The notes below the pieces were generated by a model that searched no databases, was not told the DNA's origin, and saw nothing but the letters and a program-made list of their open reading frames with translations. Source: Pararhizobium polonicum (lineage in GTDB: Bacteria > Pseudomonadota > Alphaproteobacteria > Rhizobiales > Rhizobiaceae). Taken from it: a stretch of DNA of 64,000 nucleotides. The translations under genes were made by a program, and so were the position numbers. This document shows positions 36,680-45,487 of this stretch, one piece after another. Location of the stretch: NCBI RefSeq assembly GCF_001687365.1, contig NZ_LGLV01000004.1, forward strand, positions 774,540 to 838,539, in the 5' to 3' direction. Positions within the stretch are counted from its first letter, which is position 1; every line of letters begins with the position of its first letter.

Positions 36680-37642
36680 TTAATCTCCTTTGAACTGCAC
36701 AGGCGGCGTGCCATGCGTGTGGAAGGTCTCGATCGTTCTCAGCCCCCAGGCCTGCCCCTTCCTGCGCTCTCCTTCAGTCCAAATGACCGGCTCCCAGTCC
36801 GGAGCCAGTATGAGGCGTGCGCCAGCATTTGCGAGCTCCACGCGGTTCCCGGCTGGTTCCCAGACGTAGAGAAAGAAAGTGCCCTGGATGGCGTGTTTGT
36901 GCGGCCCTGTCTCGATATGGACGCCGTTCTCGAGAAAAATATCTGCCGCCCTTAAGATGTCTTCGCGGGTGTCGGTCGCGTATGTCAGATGATGCAGCCG
37001 TGCAGCGCCACGGCCATGCTCTTCGGTGCAGGCGAGATCGTATCCCTTGTTGTTGATAGTGAACCAGCAGCCGCCGACACGCCCGTTGTCGAGTGCGATC
37101 ATCTCTGTCACGCGCGATCCGAGACATGTCTCCATGAATCGCCTGAACTCGGCGACATCGGAGGCAAGCAGATTCACATGATCGATTCGACGTGGATGAC
37201 AGCCGTGCCCGTGAAACCGCGAAGCGATGTTTTTCAGCGCCGGCTTTTGATCACCGGTCGCCGTGAAGCGCACTGTGTCGTAGTAGATCTCAAAAGTATG
37301 TCCAAACGGGTCTTGAAAACGGAAAGCCCGTCCATGACCCAAATCTCCGTCAACCCAGCCAAGTGTTTTGTAGCCGCTTGCCATGATGGCGTTGACGCGC
37401 CGATCGAGCGCCTCCGGCGAGGACGCCCTGTAAGCGATGTGCCCCACACCGGTCGTGTGATGGCGAGTAAGCTTGAGAGTGTGGAACTCGTAGTCGTCCC
37501 ATGCTCTCAGATAGGCTGAATTTTCGTCTTGTCCGGACAGCGTCAGTCCATAGACTCGAAGGAAGAAGTCAAGACTCTCCTCGAATTTATTCGAGTACAT
37601 CTCAACGTGCGCCAGGTGTGCGATGTCGAAGCAGGGCTCCAT
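36680..37642 (-). CDS. Type I extradiol ring-cleavage dioxygenase (catechol 2,3-dioxygenase-like, VOC fold)
   Basis: The 320-residue two-domain VOC protein shows the ligands expected of a type I extradiol enzyme in the C-terminal half: His in [20 protein letters not shown], His in [20 protein letters not shown] and Glu in [13 protein letters not shown]. The N-terminal half ([35 protein letters not shown]) is the structural repeat. It opens catecholic rings with Fe(II)/Mn(II) and O2. GGGAG precedes the ATG. The operon partners are GalB-like and GalC-like enzymes, so its substrate is probably a polyhydroxylated aromatic acid; known gallate dioxygenases (GalA/DesB) have a different fold, which makes this pairing unusual. 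Confidence 0.85.
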   Translation of the reverse strand: MEPCFDIAHLAHVEMYSNKFEESLDFFLRVYGLTLSGQDENSAYLRAWDDYEFHTLKLTRHHTTGVGHIAYRASSPEALDRRVNAIMASGYKTLGWVDGDLGHGRAFRFQDPFGHTFEIYYDTVRFTATGDQKPALKNIASRFHGHGCHPRRIDHVNLLASDVAEFRRFMETCLGSRVTEMIALDNGRVGGCWFTINNKGYDLACTEEHGRGAARLHHLTYATDTREDILRAADIFLENGVHIETGPHKHAIQGTFFLYVWEPAGNRVELANAGARLILAPDWEPVIWTEGERRKGQAWGLRTIETFHTHGTPPVQFKGD

Positions 37643-37663
37643 TTTATTCTCCCAGAGCCGAAT

Positions 37664-38398
37664 TCATAGCTCATCGACTGTTCGTGGAAAGATCGACTGG
37701 TATCCTTCGGCATATTTCGAAGCACGCCCCCCTGACTGACCGCCCGAATTGCGTTGGAAGTGGTTGGCGCGATTCTGAGCCACTCTGGTGTAAAACTCCC
37801 AGAGATGCTCCTGCCCTTCCATGCATTCGATCGCAGCACGCTTCTTGTCCCATACCGACGTGATGTCGAGGAACACATCTGGCTTCCATCCCATCTGCTC
37901 GGTCTGATGCGGCTCGAAGAGATAGAGTTGCGGCGCGCCAAGCACCTTCTCACCGGGATTGTGGCCCCAGGCCTGGGCAATCATGCGCGCCTCGAGCGCA
38001 ACCTGCGTGGCATACATGTGATCCGTATTATAAGGATCATATTGCGAGTGGCTCAGCATGAAGGCCGGCTGGACTTTGCGGATCACGTCAACGAGACGAT
38101 ATTTGTCGTCATCGGTCAGACGGAGCGGGTAGTCTCCGAGGTCGAAACTAACCAGTTCGTGGACGCCGAGTGCCTGCGCTGCTCTTTCGGATTCGGCGCG
38201 ACGGGCGGCCTTCACCTTTTCCAACGTCATTGCCGGATCTTTCCAGAGTTTCGCCGATTCACCGCGCTCGCCGAACGATAGGCATACCACGGTGACCTCG
38301 TAGCCCTTGTCGGCATGCAGAGCTATCGCGCCCCCGCATCGCCAAACGAAATCGGCCGCATGGGCGCTGATCACAAGTGCAGTCTTTTTCTCTGACAC
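37664..38398 (-). CDS. GalB-like 4-oxalomesaconate hydratase (PIG-L/LmbE fold)
   Basis: The 244-residue PIG-L-fold protein reads ALVISAHAADFVWRCGGAIA near the N-terminus, with the HAAD variant of the usual HPDD metal motif, then VVCLSFGERGESAKLWKDP and SHSQYDPYNTDH. These variants match what I know of Pseudomonas putida GalB, which hydrates 4-oxalomesaconate in gallate catabolism, rather than sugar deacetylases. GTG at 38398 is chosen because AAGGAG lies eight bases upstream; ATG at 38416 has no ribosome site. It sits 21 bp before the dioxygenase gene. Adjacent dioxygenase and GalC-like genes support an aromatic meta-cleavage role. Confidence 0.82.
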   Translation of the reverse strand: MSEKKTALVISAHAADFVWRCGGAIALHADKGYEVTVVCLSFGERGESAKLWKDPAMTLEKVKAARRAESERAAQALGVHELVSFDLGDYPLRLTDDDKYRLVDVIRKVQPAFMLSHSQYDPYNTDHMYATQVALEARMIAQAWGHNPGEKVLGAPQLYLFEPHQTEQMGWKPDVFLDITSVWDKKRAAIECMEGQEHLWEFYTRVAQNRANHFQRNSGGQSGGRASKYAEGYQSIFPRTVDEL

Positions 38399-38458
38399 GG
38401 ATATGTCTCCTTCCATTCAATGGTCAGCCCGCGCCACGCCGGCCGACAGGATAAACGC

Positions 38459-39610
38459 TCATCCGGCCTTGAGGCCGTTCAACGAATTCCCAAGTTTGAT
38501 GCCCGCAATTTCCTTTGGCAGATCAACGACGTAGATTTTCCACGGACGCTTCACCATGTCCTGCTTGTTCCCGAAAAGCCTTGTACGTCGGGATTGGGTG
38601 ACCGGGATGTAGAGCTTACGATCGGCGGAGATGAACGACCCGTCCGGACTGATGAACTCTTCGTCCGACGTCACGACGGCTGTAAGTCCGTCGGGCGTCA
38701 GAACCGTCACCCGCTTGTTGTCCAATTCGGAGAGGTAGAGGTTGCCGTTCGTGTCAAGCGCGCATCCTCCGCTTCGCGCGATCGCGGCGTGTTCCACGAC
38801 CTGACTTGCAAGCGCTTCGTCGTCGATCGACGGGTCACGGACCGCGGAAGCCTTGACCTTGATGAAGGGCCCCGTCGGAGCGGCGGCGAAAACCCATTCG
38901 CCATCCTGGCTGACCTCGATCATGTCAATCTTCGGCGTCTTATGATTGCCTTGCTGAAGCTTGGGATCTTCCTTGGCCTGCATTTGTGGAAAACCCGACA
39001 TACGCCGAAGTGTCTGCCCGCTCTTGAGGTTGTGGTAAATCAGGGCGCCGAGACCGGAATCCGTGACATATATGTGCTCACCATAGACCCGAAGGTCATT
39101 CATCTTGGCACCCCTGGGGAGAATGCTTTCGTCGAAGCGCAAGACTTGCAGCACCGCGCCAGTATCAGGATCAAGTTGCACGAGCTTCTGCGCGCCCGGG
39201 CGTGGTTCCGACAACTCTGGCGGATAGGAATCCGCGCGCAACGCTCCTTGATCGACTACCCAGACGGTATTGTCTTTGAAGATGTGTATCGAGTTGACGT
39301 AAACGAAACTCTCCCGCCCGTCGTCGCCGGGCTTCCATTCGTTCCAGCCGTTGCCTGGAAACGCCACCGGCTTCCCGTCAGAGCCGCGTTTTGCCAGGGA
39401 AGGCGTCTGATCGTAATCGGGATACCGCGGCAGCCCGAAAAACATGTCACCGCTGGTCGTCAGTGCGATCTGGTTGCAAAACCACGGTACTTCTGCAGCA
39501 ACCGTGTGCAGCAGCTCGTTCGCCTCCGCCATTGCACGTCTCGTCGGGTTCAGTCCGGAAGCCACGGCAATTCCAACCGCAGCCATGAAAGTACGACGCC
39601 CTAGTTTCAT
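38459..39610 (-). CDS. Tat-exported Yellow/major-royal-jelly-like beta-propeller protein
   Basis: The 383-residue protein opens with a twin-arginine leader (MKLGRRTFMAAVGIAVASGL). The mature part resembles the MRJP/Yellow family: QIALTTSGDMFFGLPRYPDY, VWVVDQGALRAD, KMNDLRVYGEHIYVTDSG, and YLSELDNKRVTVLTPDG. Insect Yellow proteins act near dopachrome/catecholamine chemistry; bacterial members are mostly uncharacterised and may be periplasmic lactonases or ligand-binding propellers. GGAGG lies five bases before the ATG at 39610. It is first in the operon with GalB-like, dioxygenase and GalC-like genes, so it probably binds or pre-processes the aromatic substrate in the periplasm. Confidence 0.72.
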   Translation of the reverse strand: MKLGRRTFMAAVGIAVASGLNPTRRAMAEANELLHTVAAEVPWFCNQIALTTSGDMFFGLPRYPDYDQTPSLAKRGSDGKPVAFPGNGWNEWKPGDDGRESFVYVNSIHIFKDNTVWVVDQGALRADSYPPELSEPRPGAQKLVQLDPDTGAVLQVLRFDESILPRGAKMNDLRVYGEHIYVTDSGLGALIYHNLKSGQTLRRMSGFPQMQAKEDPKLQQGNHKTPKIDMIEVSQDGEWVFAAAPTGPFIKVKASAVRDPSIDDEALASQVVEHAAIARSGGCALDTNGNLYLSELDNKRVTVLTPDGLTAVVTSDEEFISPDGSFISADRKLYIPVTQSRRTRLFGNKQDMVKRPWKIYVVDLPKEIAGIKLGNSLNGLKAG

Positions 39611-40129
39611 CACATCCTCCGCGTGATAGCAGCCACATATTTGCGACGCCGCAGGACCTTGTGGACAACAGAACGCGCCATCGCGGCTCGATCGCGAGAC
39701 GGATGTCACTGTAGATTGAAGGAGCGTCGCACTGGACCAGCCATGTTCCTCCGCTGCTGGACCGCTCCGCCAAGGTAGATGAATGGTGGCTGGTTGCTAG
39801 TTATCTCGGCGGAATATCAGCCTTGCCGTTTTGTTATGGACACGGTCGATCCAGACAACCGTGCGATAGGAACGGCATGTTGTGACCGGAACGCCGTCGC
39901 AACTCGACGCCGCAGTTCAAACGCTCGTGAACCTGTGTCGAGAAAGAGATATGCCGAAATGGCATTTCTGAAAGGCAACTCATAAATCTGGTGATAGCTG
40001 GCAGGGGTGTTATGGTCTCGATGCGGCGGGAGTGAGTAGTCGCGTGGGAGTTACGCTCACAATTATGACAGATCGGCAGTCCGGCAGGGGCGAACATGTT
40101 CGCTCGTTTGCGCCGGCTCAGGAGGTTTT
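39611..40129. promoter_or_regulatory. Divergent promoter region of the two catabolic operons
   Basis: This 519-bp gene-free stretch between the Yellow-like gene (minus) and the CapA-like gene (plus) should hold both operon promoters. I see no convincing operator palindrome. Short open frames here lack start signals. Confidence 0.4.
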
Positions 40130-41491
40130 ATGGTGTCGACACGAAACTGGAAAGTGGCGCTGGCGGGTGAATGCATGGTGTGTCGCCCATTTGCGATGCA
40201 TGATGAACCTCAATTCAACGAGGTTTGGGATGTCCTCAGGGACGCTGACGTGACGTACGGTCACTTGGAAATGAATTTCGCCGATTACGACGAACTGAAA
40301 TGGCCCGCCCGCGGCCAGGGTATCGGCAGCTTCATGATGGCGGATCCGGAAATCGCCAAGGATTTGAAGTGGGCAGGGTTCGACATCATGTCGACCGCGC
40401 ACAACCACAGCTTCGACTTCGGCGCAGAAGGTTTGTTCGCGACGAAGAAGCACATGAAGGCCGTCGGCATCGTAACGGCCGGCACAGGCGCTGATCTCGA
40501 ATTGGCTGGCGAACCAGGCTATGTCGACAAGAAGAATGGACGGGTCGCCCTCGTCTCCGTGAGCTCCGGCAACCAGCACTTCATGTGGGCGGGCATGCCG
40601 AAAGGAGCCCTGAAAGGGCGTCCGGGAGTGAATCCACAGCGTCTTACCTTCGAATTCATGGTCGATGAGCAAACGGCTACGAACCTCAAGGAATTCGGCG
40701 AGAAGTTCAACTTCATGAAAAAGCCGAAGCATGGTCGTGAGGGATCGTTCGGCATTCAGATCCCCGGCGCGCAGCAATGGGGTGACCCGGAGTCCTTTTT
40801 CGTCGGCGACAAGTGCGAGATCATCAGCCGCTGCCACAAGCGCGACCTCGATCGCAACCTTCGCTCGGTACACGAAGCGCACGCCATGGCCGATCTCGTC
40901 ATCGTCGCGCACCATTTCAGCGTCTCCGACGGCCCTCGCGGCGACACGCCTCCTGGCTTCGTCAAGGAATTCGCACATGCAATGATCGATGGCGGCGCCG
41001 ACATCTATGTAGGCCATGGCTGGCACAGGACGCTCGGCGTCGAAATCTACAACGGAAAGCCGATCTTTTACGGCATCGGAAACTTCTTCGCCCAGTCGGA
41101 GTTCATTCAACGCGTGCCGTTTGACAGCTATGATGCATGGGGTCATGACGTCGACCGTCTCTCAATGTTGACACCAGCCGCCCATCCGCTTCATCCGGGT
41201 CTCGACACTCCAACCGACACCTGGTGGAGTTCGGCTGTCATCAAACTTGAAATGGACGGCGACAAGGTGCGGCGCGTTCTTCTGCATCCCGTGGAGATGG
41301 GCCGCGACACCTCGCCCGATGTGAAGCAGACGCGGCGTACTGGGAAGGGCGAACACCATAACACCGAGGGTCGGCCTATGATGGCGAAGGGCGAGGATGC
41401 GGTTCGCATCATTGATCGCTATCGTCGCTTGTCCGAGCCATTCGGAACCCGGATCGAAATCAAAAACGGTGTAGGCGTTATAGAGCTATAG
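40130..41491 (+). CDS. CapA/PgsA-family metallophosphoesterase-like protein
   Basis: The 453-residue protein has PGA_cap-domain motifs: VALAGECMVCRPFAMHDEPQ, VTYGHLEMNFADYDE, FDIMSTAHNHSFDFGAEGLF, VIVAHHFSVSDGP, DIYVGHGWHRTLGVEIYNGK and YGIGNFFAQSEF, which carry the metal-binding His/Asn/Asp residues. Classical CapA is tied to poly-gamma-glutamate capsules, but no cap/pgs genes are near, and there is no signal peptide. Here it heads an operon with a peptide-type ABC importer, so a hydrolase acting on an imported substrate is more likely. GGAGG precedes the ATG. Confidence 0.8.
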   Translation: MVSTRNWKVALAGECMVCRPFAMHDEPQFNEVWDVLRDADVTYGHLEMNFADYDELKWPARGQGIGSFMMADPEIAKDLKWAGFDIMSTAHNHSFDFGAEGLFATKKHMKAVGIVTAGTGADLELAGEPGYVDKKNGRVALVSVSSGNQHFMWAGMPKGALKGRPGVNPQRLTFEFMVDEQTATNLKEFGEKFNFMKKPKHGREGSFGIQIPGAQQWGDPESFFVGDKCEIISRCHKRDLDRNLRSVHEAHAMADLVIVAHHFSVSDGPRGDTPPGFVKEFAHAMIDGGADIYVGHGWHRTLGVEIYNGKPIFYGIGNFFAQSEFIQRVPFDSYDAWGHDVDRLSMLTPAAHPLHPGLDTPTDTWWSSAVIKLEMDGDKVRRVLLHPVEMGRDTSPDVKQTRRTGKGEHHNTEGRPMMAKGEDAVRIIDRYRRLSEPFGTRIEIKNGVGVIEL

Positions 41492-41590
41492 CCTGCCCCC
41501 GCCTGCCGCGGAGAGGACCGCGTCAGGCACCGACTGCACAAGACTGTGTTCCTGTCACATCAGGCCAGACATTCGAAAGGGAGGAGACGA

Positions 41591-42604
41591 ATGCTATATG
41601 TCAACGGCACTGTCGCTGGTGGCGAAGCTGCGTCGATCGCCGGGAATTCCAAGTCTCTGCTCGCCGTGAAAGACCTGAAGGTCTCCTTCCCTGGACCACA
41701 AGGGCCAGTGAACATCGTGCGGCGGTTGAGCTATCAGATCCCGCGCGGGGAGACGCTCGGAATCGTGGGCGAAAGCGGTTGTGGCAAGACGATGACCTCG
41801 CTTGCTCTCCTCGGGCTTGTCGCCGGTGGCGGAAAGGTAGAGGGGACCATCGACTTCGGAAATCGCGACCTTGCCAAATTCGATCAGCGTCAATGGCAGA
41901 CGGTCAGAGGTCGAGAGATCGCTATGATTTTTCAGGAACCGATGACCGCAATGAATCCTGTCATGTCGGTTGGACGACAAATCGCCGAAGTCCTGGTGAA
42001 GCATGAGAAGATCGGCAAGGCAGCGGCGCATGGCCGCGCGATCGATCTGCTGGCTCAGGTGGGGATTCCATCGCCGGCCAGACGCGCTGAAGACTATCCT
42101 CATCAATTGTCCGGGGGCATGCGCCAACGCGCTATGATCGCCATGGCCCTCGCCTGTCGTCCAAAACTGCTGATCGCCGACGAGCCCACGACCGCCCTCG
42201 ACGTGACAATTCAGGCGCAAATCCTTGATCTGATGCTGACGCTTCAGGAGGACGCCCAGATGTCGATCCAGTTCATCAGCCACAATCTGGCGGTCGTTTC
42301 CGAAGTCGCTCACGCGATCATGGTCATGTATGCGGGCAAGGCCGTCGAGTATGCCCCCGCTGACGAATTGTTCGACAATCCCCTTCATCCATATACCCAA
42401 GGCCTTATTCAAACGCTGCCGGATCCAGACAAGCGCGTCGAGCGCCTGTACGTCATCCCGGGCCGTGTCACGACCGACATCGCGGCCGGCTGCCGGTTCG
42501 CCCGACGCTGTCCGTTTGCAGACGACGTCTGTCGGGCCGTCGAACCGGAGCTTCTCGAAGTTTCTCCCGGCCATCAGGTCGCCTGCCACAAGGTAAATCC
42601 ATGA
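41591..42604 (+). CDS. Dpp/Opp-type ABC importer ATP-binding subunit 1 (DppD-like)
   Basis: The 337-residue ATPase shows Walker [21 protein letters not shown], signature [19 protein letters not shown], Walker [21 protein letters not shown] and a C-terminal oligopeptide-transporter extension with a Cys cluster ([14 protein letters not shown]) that binds an Fe-S centre in this family. GGGAGGAG lies four bases before ATG 41591. It is 99 bp downstream of the CapA-like gene and overlaps the next gene by four bases (ATGA). Confidence 0.93.
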   Translation: MLYVNGTVAGGEAASIAGNSKSLLAVKDLKVSFPGPQGPVNIVRRLSYQIPRGETLGIVGESGCGKTMTSLALLGLVAGGGKVEGTIDFGNRDLAKFDQRQWQTVRGREIAMIFQEPMTAMNPVMSVGRQIAEVLVKHEKIGKAAAHGRAIDLLAQVGIPSPARRAEDYPHQLSGGMRQRAMIAMALACRPKLLIADEPTTALDVTIQAQILDLMLTLQEDAQMSIQFISHNLAVVSEVAHAIMVMYAGKAVEYAPADELFDNPLHPYTQGLIQTLPDPDKRVERLYVIPGRVTTDIAAGCRFARRCPFADDVCRAVEPELLEVSPGHQVACHKVNP

Positions 42605-43545
42605 CGGAACTCCTGACCCTCGATCGCATCAACGTCGATATTCCGATTGGCGGCGGTTTTATGAAGCCGGCGACTTTGCTACAAGCGGTCAACGACGTCT
42701 CGTTGACGGTATCTACGGGTGAGACACTGGCTCTGGTCGGCGAAAGCGGCAGTGGCAAATCGACGCTCGGATATGTCGTTGCCGGCCTGCGAAAGCAAAC
42801 TTCCGGAACAGTGACATTCAAAAGCGGGCGAGGTGGCGAGAGTGACCATACGCCCGTACAAGTCATCTTTCAGGATCCCTTCTCCGCGCTGGATCCGCGC
42901 ATGGTCGTCGGCGAGATTGTCGCGGAGCCTTTGCGGCTCAAAGGCGTTCCAAGCGAAAAACGCCAAGCGCGTGCGGTGGAGGTGCTGGGGCAGGTTGGGT
43001 TGCCGCCTGAAGCCGCACGTCGCTATCCTCACCAATTTTCTGGGGGCCAGCGCCAGAGGATCGCGATCGCGCGGGCATTGATCGCGGAACCCGAGATGAT
43101 CGTTGCCGACGAACCGCTTTCGGCACTCGACGTTTCGATCCAAAGCCAAGTTCTCAATCTGCTCGACGACATAAAGAAGCAGCACGGGATCAGCTACCTG
43201 TTCATCAGCCACGATCTCGGCGTTGTGCGGCATCTCGCTGACCGCGTTGCCGTTCTCTATCTGGGTCGTCTCATGGAGGTCGCGGCTTCAGAGGACGTCT
43301 TCCAGACTCCGAGCCATCCCTACACGCAGGCGCTATTGGCAGCCGTGCCTCGCATTGGCCGCGGGCGACGGAAGAAAGAGGAGCTACTTCGAGGCGAGAT
43401 CCCCTCGCCGCTTGCGCCTCCATCGGGCTGTGTTTTCCATACGCGCTGTCCGAAGGCTCAGGACCTCTGCAAGGCGGAACGACCTGCCCTACTGCCAGCA
43501 CCCGGTCGACCGACCCAGCTTTCCGCCTGTCATTTCAAGGATTGA
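42601..43545 (+). CDS. Dpp/Opp-type ABC importer ATP-binding subunit 2 (DppF-like)
   Basis: The 314-residue ATPase has Walker A ALVGESGSGKSTLGYVVAGL, signature QFSGGQRQRIAIARAL, Walker B MIVADEPLSALDVSIQSQVL and the C-terminal Cys-rich extension (CVFHTRCPKAQDLC). Its start overlaps the stop of the DppD-like gene (ATGA), so the two ATPases are coupled and form the heterodimeric motor of the importer. Confidence 0.93.
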   Translation: MTELLTLDRINVDIPIGGGFMKPATLLQAVNDVSLTVSTGETLALVGESGSGKSTLGYVVAGLRKQTSGTVTFKSGRGGESDHTPVQVIFQDPFSALDPRMVVGEIVAEPLRLKGVPSEKRQARAVEVLGQVGLPPEAARRYPHQFSGGQRQRIAIARALIAEPEMIVADEPLSALDVSIQSQVLNLLDDIKKQHGISYLFISHDLGVVRHLADRVAVLYLGRLMEVAASEDVFQTPSHPYTQALLAAVPRIGRGRRKKEELLRGEIPSPLAPPSGCVFHTRCPKAQDLCKAERPALLPAPGRPTQLSACHFKD

Positions 43546-43548
43546 GCC

Positions 43549-44502
43549 ATGTTGAGATACACGACTTCACGTCTCCTCCAGGCAGTCCTCGTCACCTTTG
43601 TGATGTCGCTTCTGCTGTTTATGCTGATCGGCCTGATGCCCGGTGATCCTGTTGAGAACATGCTTGAGGGCAACCCATCGCTCACCCCCGAGACGATGGC
43701 GCAAATGCGAGCGCTTTATGGCGTCGATCAGTCGCTTTTCGCCCGCTACGGGCATTGGCTGTATGCGGCGCTGCACGGCGACCTCGGTTACTCCAGCGTT
43801 TACTTCAAACCCGTCCTGGAAATCCTCGGCCCCGCCGTCATCCAGACAGCCAAGCTCCTCATCGCGACCGAACTGATCAGTATACCAATTGCGATGGTCC
43901 TCGGCGCCCTCGCAGCCCGCAAACCCGGCGGTTGGGTTGACAACCTCATCAGCCTTCTTGCCTTTGCAAGCATATCGTTGCCTGGCTTTTGGACTTCACT
44001 CATCCTGATCATCGTTTTCTCTGTGAAGCTGGGCTGGCTTCCCGCAAGCGGTACGCCACTGTTGGCTGACGCACCGATCGGCGACCAAATCGTCCACATG
44101 ATCCTTCCCATCGTCGTTTTGACGTTCTTCCACGTTGGACCTTTGGTGCGCTACGTCCGGGCCTCGATGATCGAGACGTTGAATTCCGACTTCGTTCGAA
44201 CTGCTCGGGCAAAGGGTCTCTCGGAAACGACTGTCGTCATGCGCCATGCGCTGCGCAATGCGCTTATCCCGATGGTGACGGTTCTCGCGCTGGGATTTGG
44301 TTCTCTTTTCTCCGGCGCACTCGTTGTGGAGACGATCTTCGGCATGCTGGGCATGGGAAAGGTCATCTACGATTCAATCAGCAACATCGACTTCAACCTC
44401 GCGCTGGTCGGACTGCTTCTCGCGACCATCGTCACGTTGTTTTCGAGCCTTCTCGCAGACCTGGCCTATGCATGGCTCGACCCGAGGATCACACTTAAAT
44501 GA
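43549..44502 (+). CDS. Dpp/Opp-type ABC importer permease 1 (DppB-like)
   Basis: The 317-residue inner-membrane permease begins MLRYTTSRLLQAVLVTFVMS and has about six helices; the EAA coupling loop is RYVRASMIETLNSDFVRTAR, then AKGLSE. It is three bases after the DppF-like stop and overlaps the next permease by four bases. Confidence 0.93.
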   Translation: MLRYTTSRLLQAVLVTFVMSLLLFMLIGLMPGDPVENMLEGNPSLTPETMAQMRALYGVDQSLFARYGHWLYAALHGDLGYSSVYFKPVLEILGPAVIQTAKLLIATELISIPIAMVLGALAARKPGGWVDNLISLLAFASISLPGFWTSLILIIVFSVKLGWLPASGTPLLADAPIGDQIVHMILPIVVLTFFHVGPLVRYVRASMIETLNSDFVRTARAKGLSETTVVMRHALRNALIPMVTVLALGFGSLFSGALVVETIFGMLGMGKVIYDSISNIDFNLALVGLLLATIVTLFSSLLADLAYAWLDPRITLK

Positions 44503-45449
44503 CCATCATCACAGCCGACACAGCACCCGAGCGCGCGACTAATAACTCTGTCTGGAGCAAGCGCTGGGAGCGATTCCGCCACAACAAGCTCGCGATGATC
44601 TCACTGGTTTTCCTGATCATCCTGACGCTTGCTTGCGCCATGGCGGGACCGATCGCCCATCTAACGGGGATCGACCCCAACGCAACCAATCTGCTTCGCC
44701 GCTTCAAGCCGCCGACCGCGCAGCACTGGCTCGGAACAGACGACCTTGGACGCGACGTGCTCCTTCGTCTTCTTGGCGGTGGGCAAGTCTCGATCGCCGT
44801 CGGCTTGCTCGCCACGTTCATCACCGCAATTATCGGCATCTCGGTCGGCGTCACCGCCGGCTACATCGGAGGAAAGTTCGACAACATTCTCATGCGCATG
44901 ACGGACTGCATCATCGCACTCCCGCTGATCCCCGTACTGATCGTGCTCGGCGCTGTCGATCTCACCAAGCTCGGTCTCAGTCAGACCGCAGCGACGTCGC
45001 CAATGGCAGTCTTCTTGCGTATTGTCATAATTATCGCGCTCGTCGATTGGACAACGATCGCCAGAATCGCACGGGCGGGGACGATCGGACTAAGAGACGT
45101 GGACTACGTCCGGGCGTCAACGGTCAGCGGGGCAAGGGGCAGCTACAACGTATTTGTCCACATTCTGCCGAATATCGCGACGCCGCTGATCGTCGCAATG
45201 ACATTGTCGGTCGGTCGGATCATCCTGTTTGAATCAACCCTGAGCTTCCTTGGATTCGGTATTATTCCGCCAACGCCAACATGGGGCAACATGCTGACCA
45301 ACGCCCAGCAGCTCATCATCTCCGCACCAATGCTTGCCGTCTATCCGGGCCTCCTAATCTTCACCACCGTGATGGCTGTAAATTTTGTGGGCGACGGCGT
45401 TCGCTCGGCATTCGATCCGCGGTCAGAAACGCGCTCCGGATCACACTAA
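44499..45449 (+). CDS. Dpp/Opp-type ABC importer permease 2 (DppC-like)
   Basis: The 316-residue permease has the DppC-type N-terminus (RWERFRHNKLAMISLVFLII), WLGTDDLGRDVLLRLLGGGQ, and the EAA loop LRDVDYVRASTVSGARGSYN. It overlaps the DppB-like stop (ATGA). With DppB it forms the translocation pore; substrates of this family are oligopeptides, nickel-chelates, opines or oligosaccharides. Confidence 0.93.
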   Translation: MTIITADTAPERATNNSVWSKRWERFRHNKLAMISLVFLIILTLACAMAGPIAHLTGIDPNATNLLRRFKPPTAQHWLGTDDLGRDVLLRLLGGGQVSIAVGLLATFITAIIGISVGVTAGYIGGKFDNILMRMTDCIIALPLIPVLIVLGAVDLTKLGLSQTAATSPMAVFLRIVIIIALVDWTTIARIARAGTIGLRDVDYVRASTVSGARGSYNVFVHILPNIATPLIVAMTLSVGRIILFESTLSFLGFGIIPPTPTWGNMLTNAQQLIISAPMLAVYPGLLIFTTVMAVNFVGDGVRSAFDPRSETRSGSH

Positions 45450-45487
45450 GAGTTTCGAAAATAACCAGAAGTCTGATGGAGGATAAA

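Noticed and set aside
40130..41491. Capsule (poly-gamma-glutamate) locus based on the CapA-like protein
   Set aside because: No capB/capC/pgs partners and no signal peptide; the operon context is an importer.
41594..42589. 331-codon minus-strand frame opposite the DppD-like ATPase
   Set aside because: Antisense shadow; the plus strand has Walker A/B and the ABC signature.
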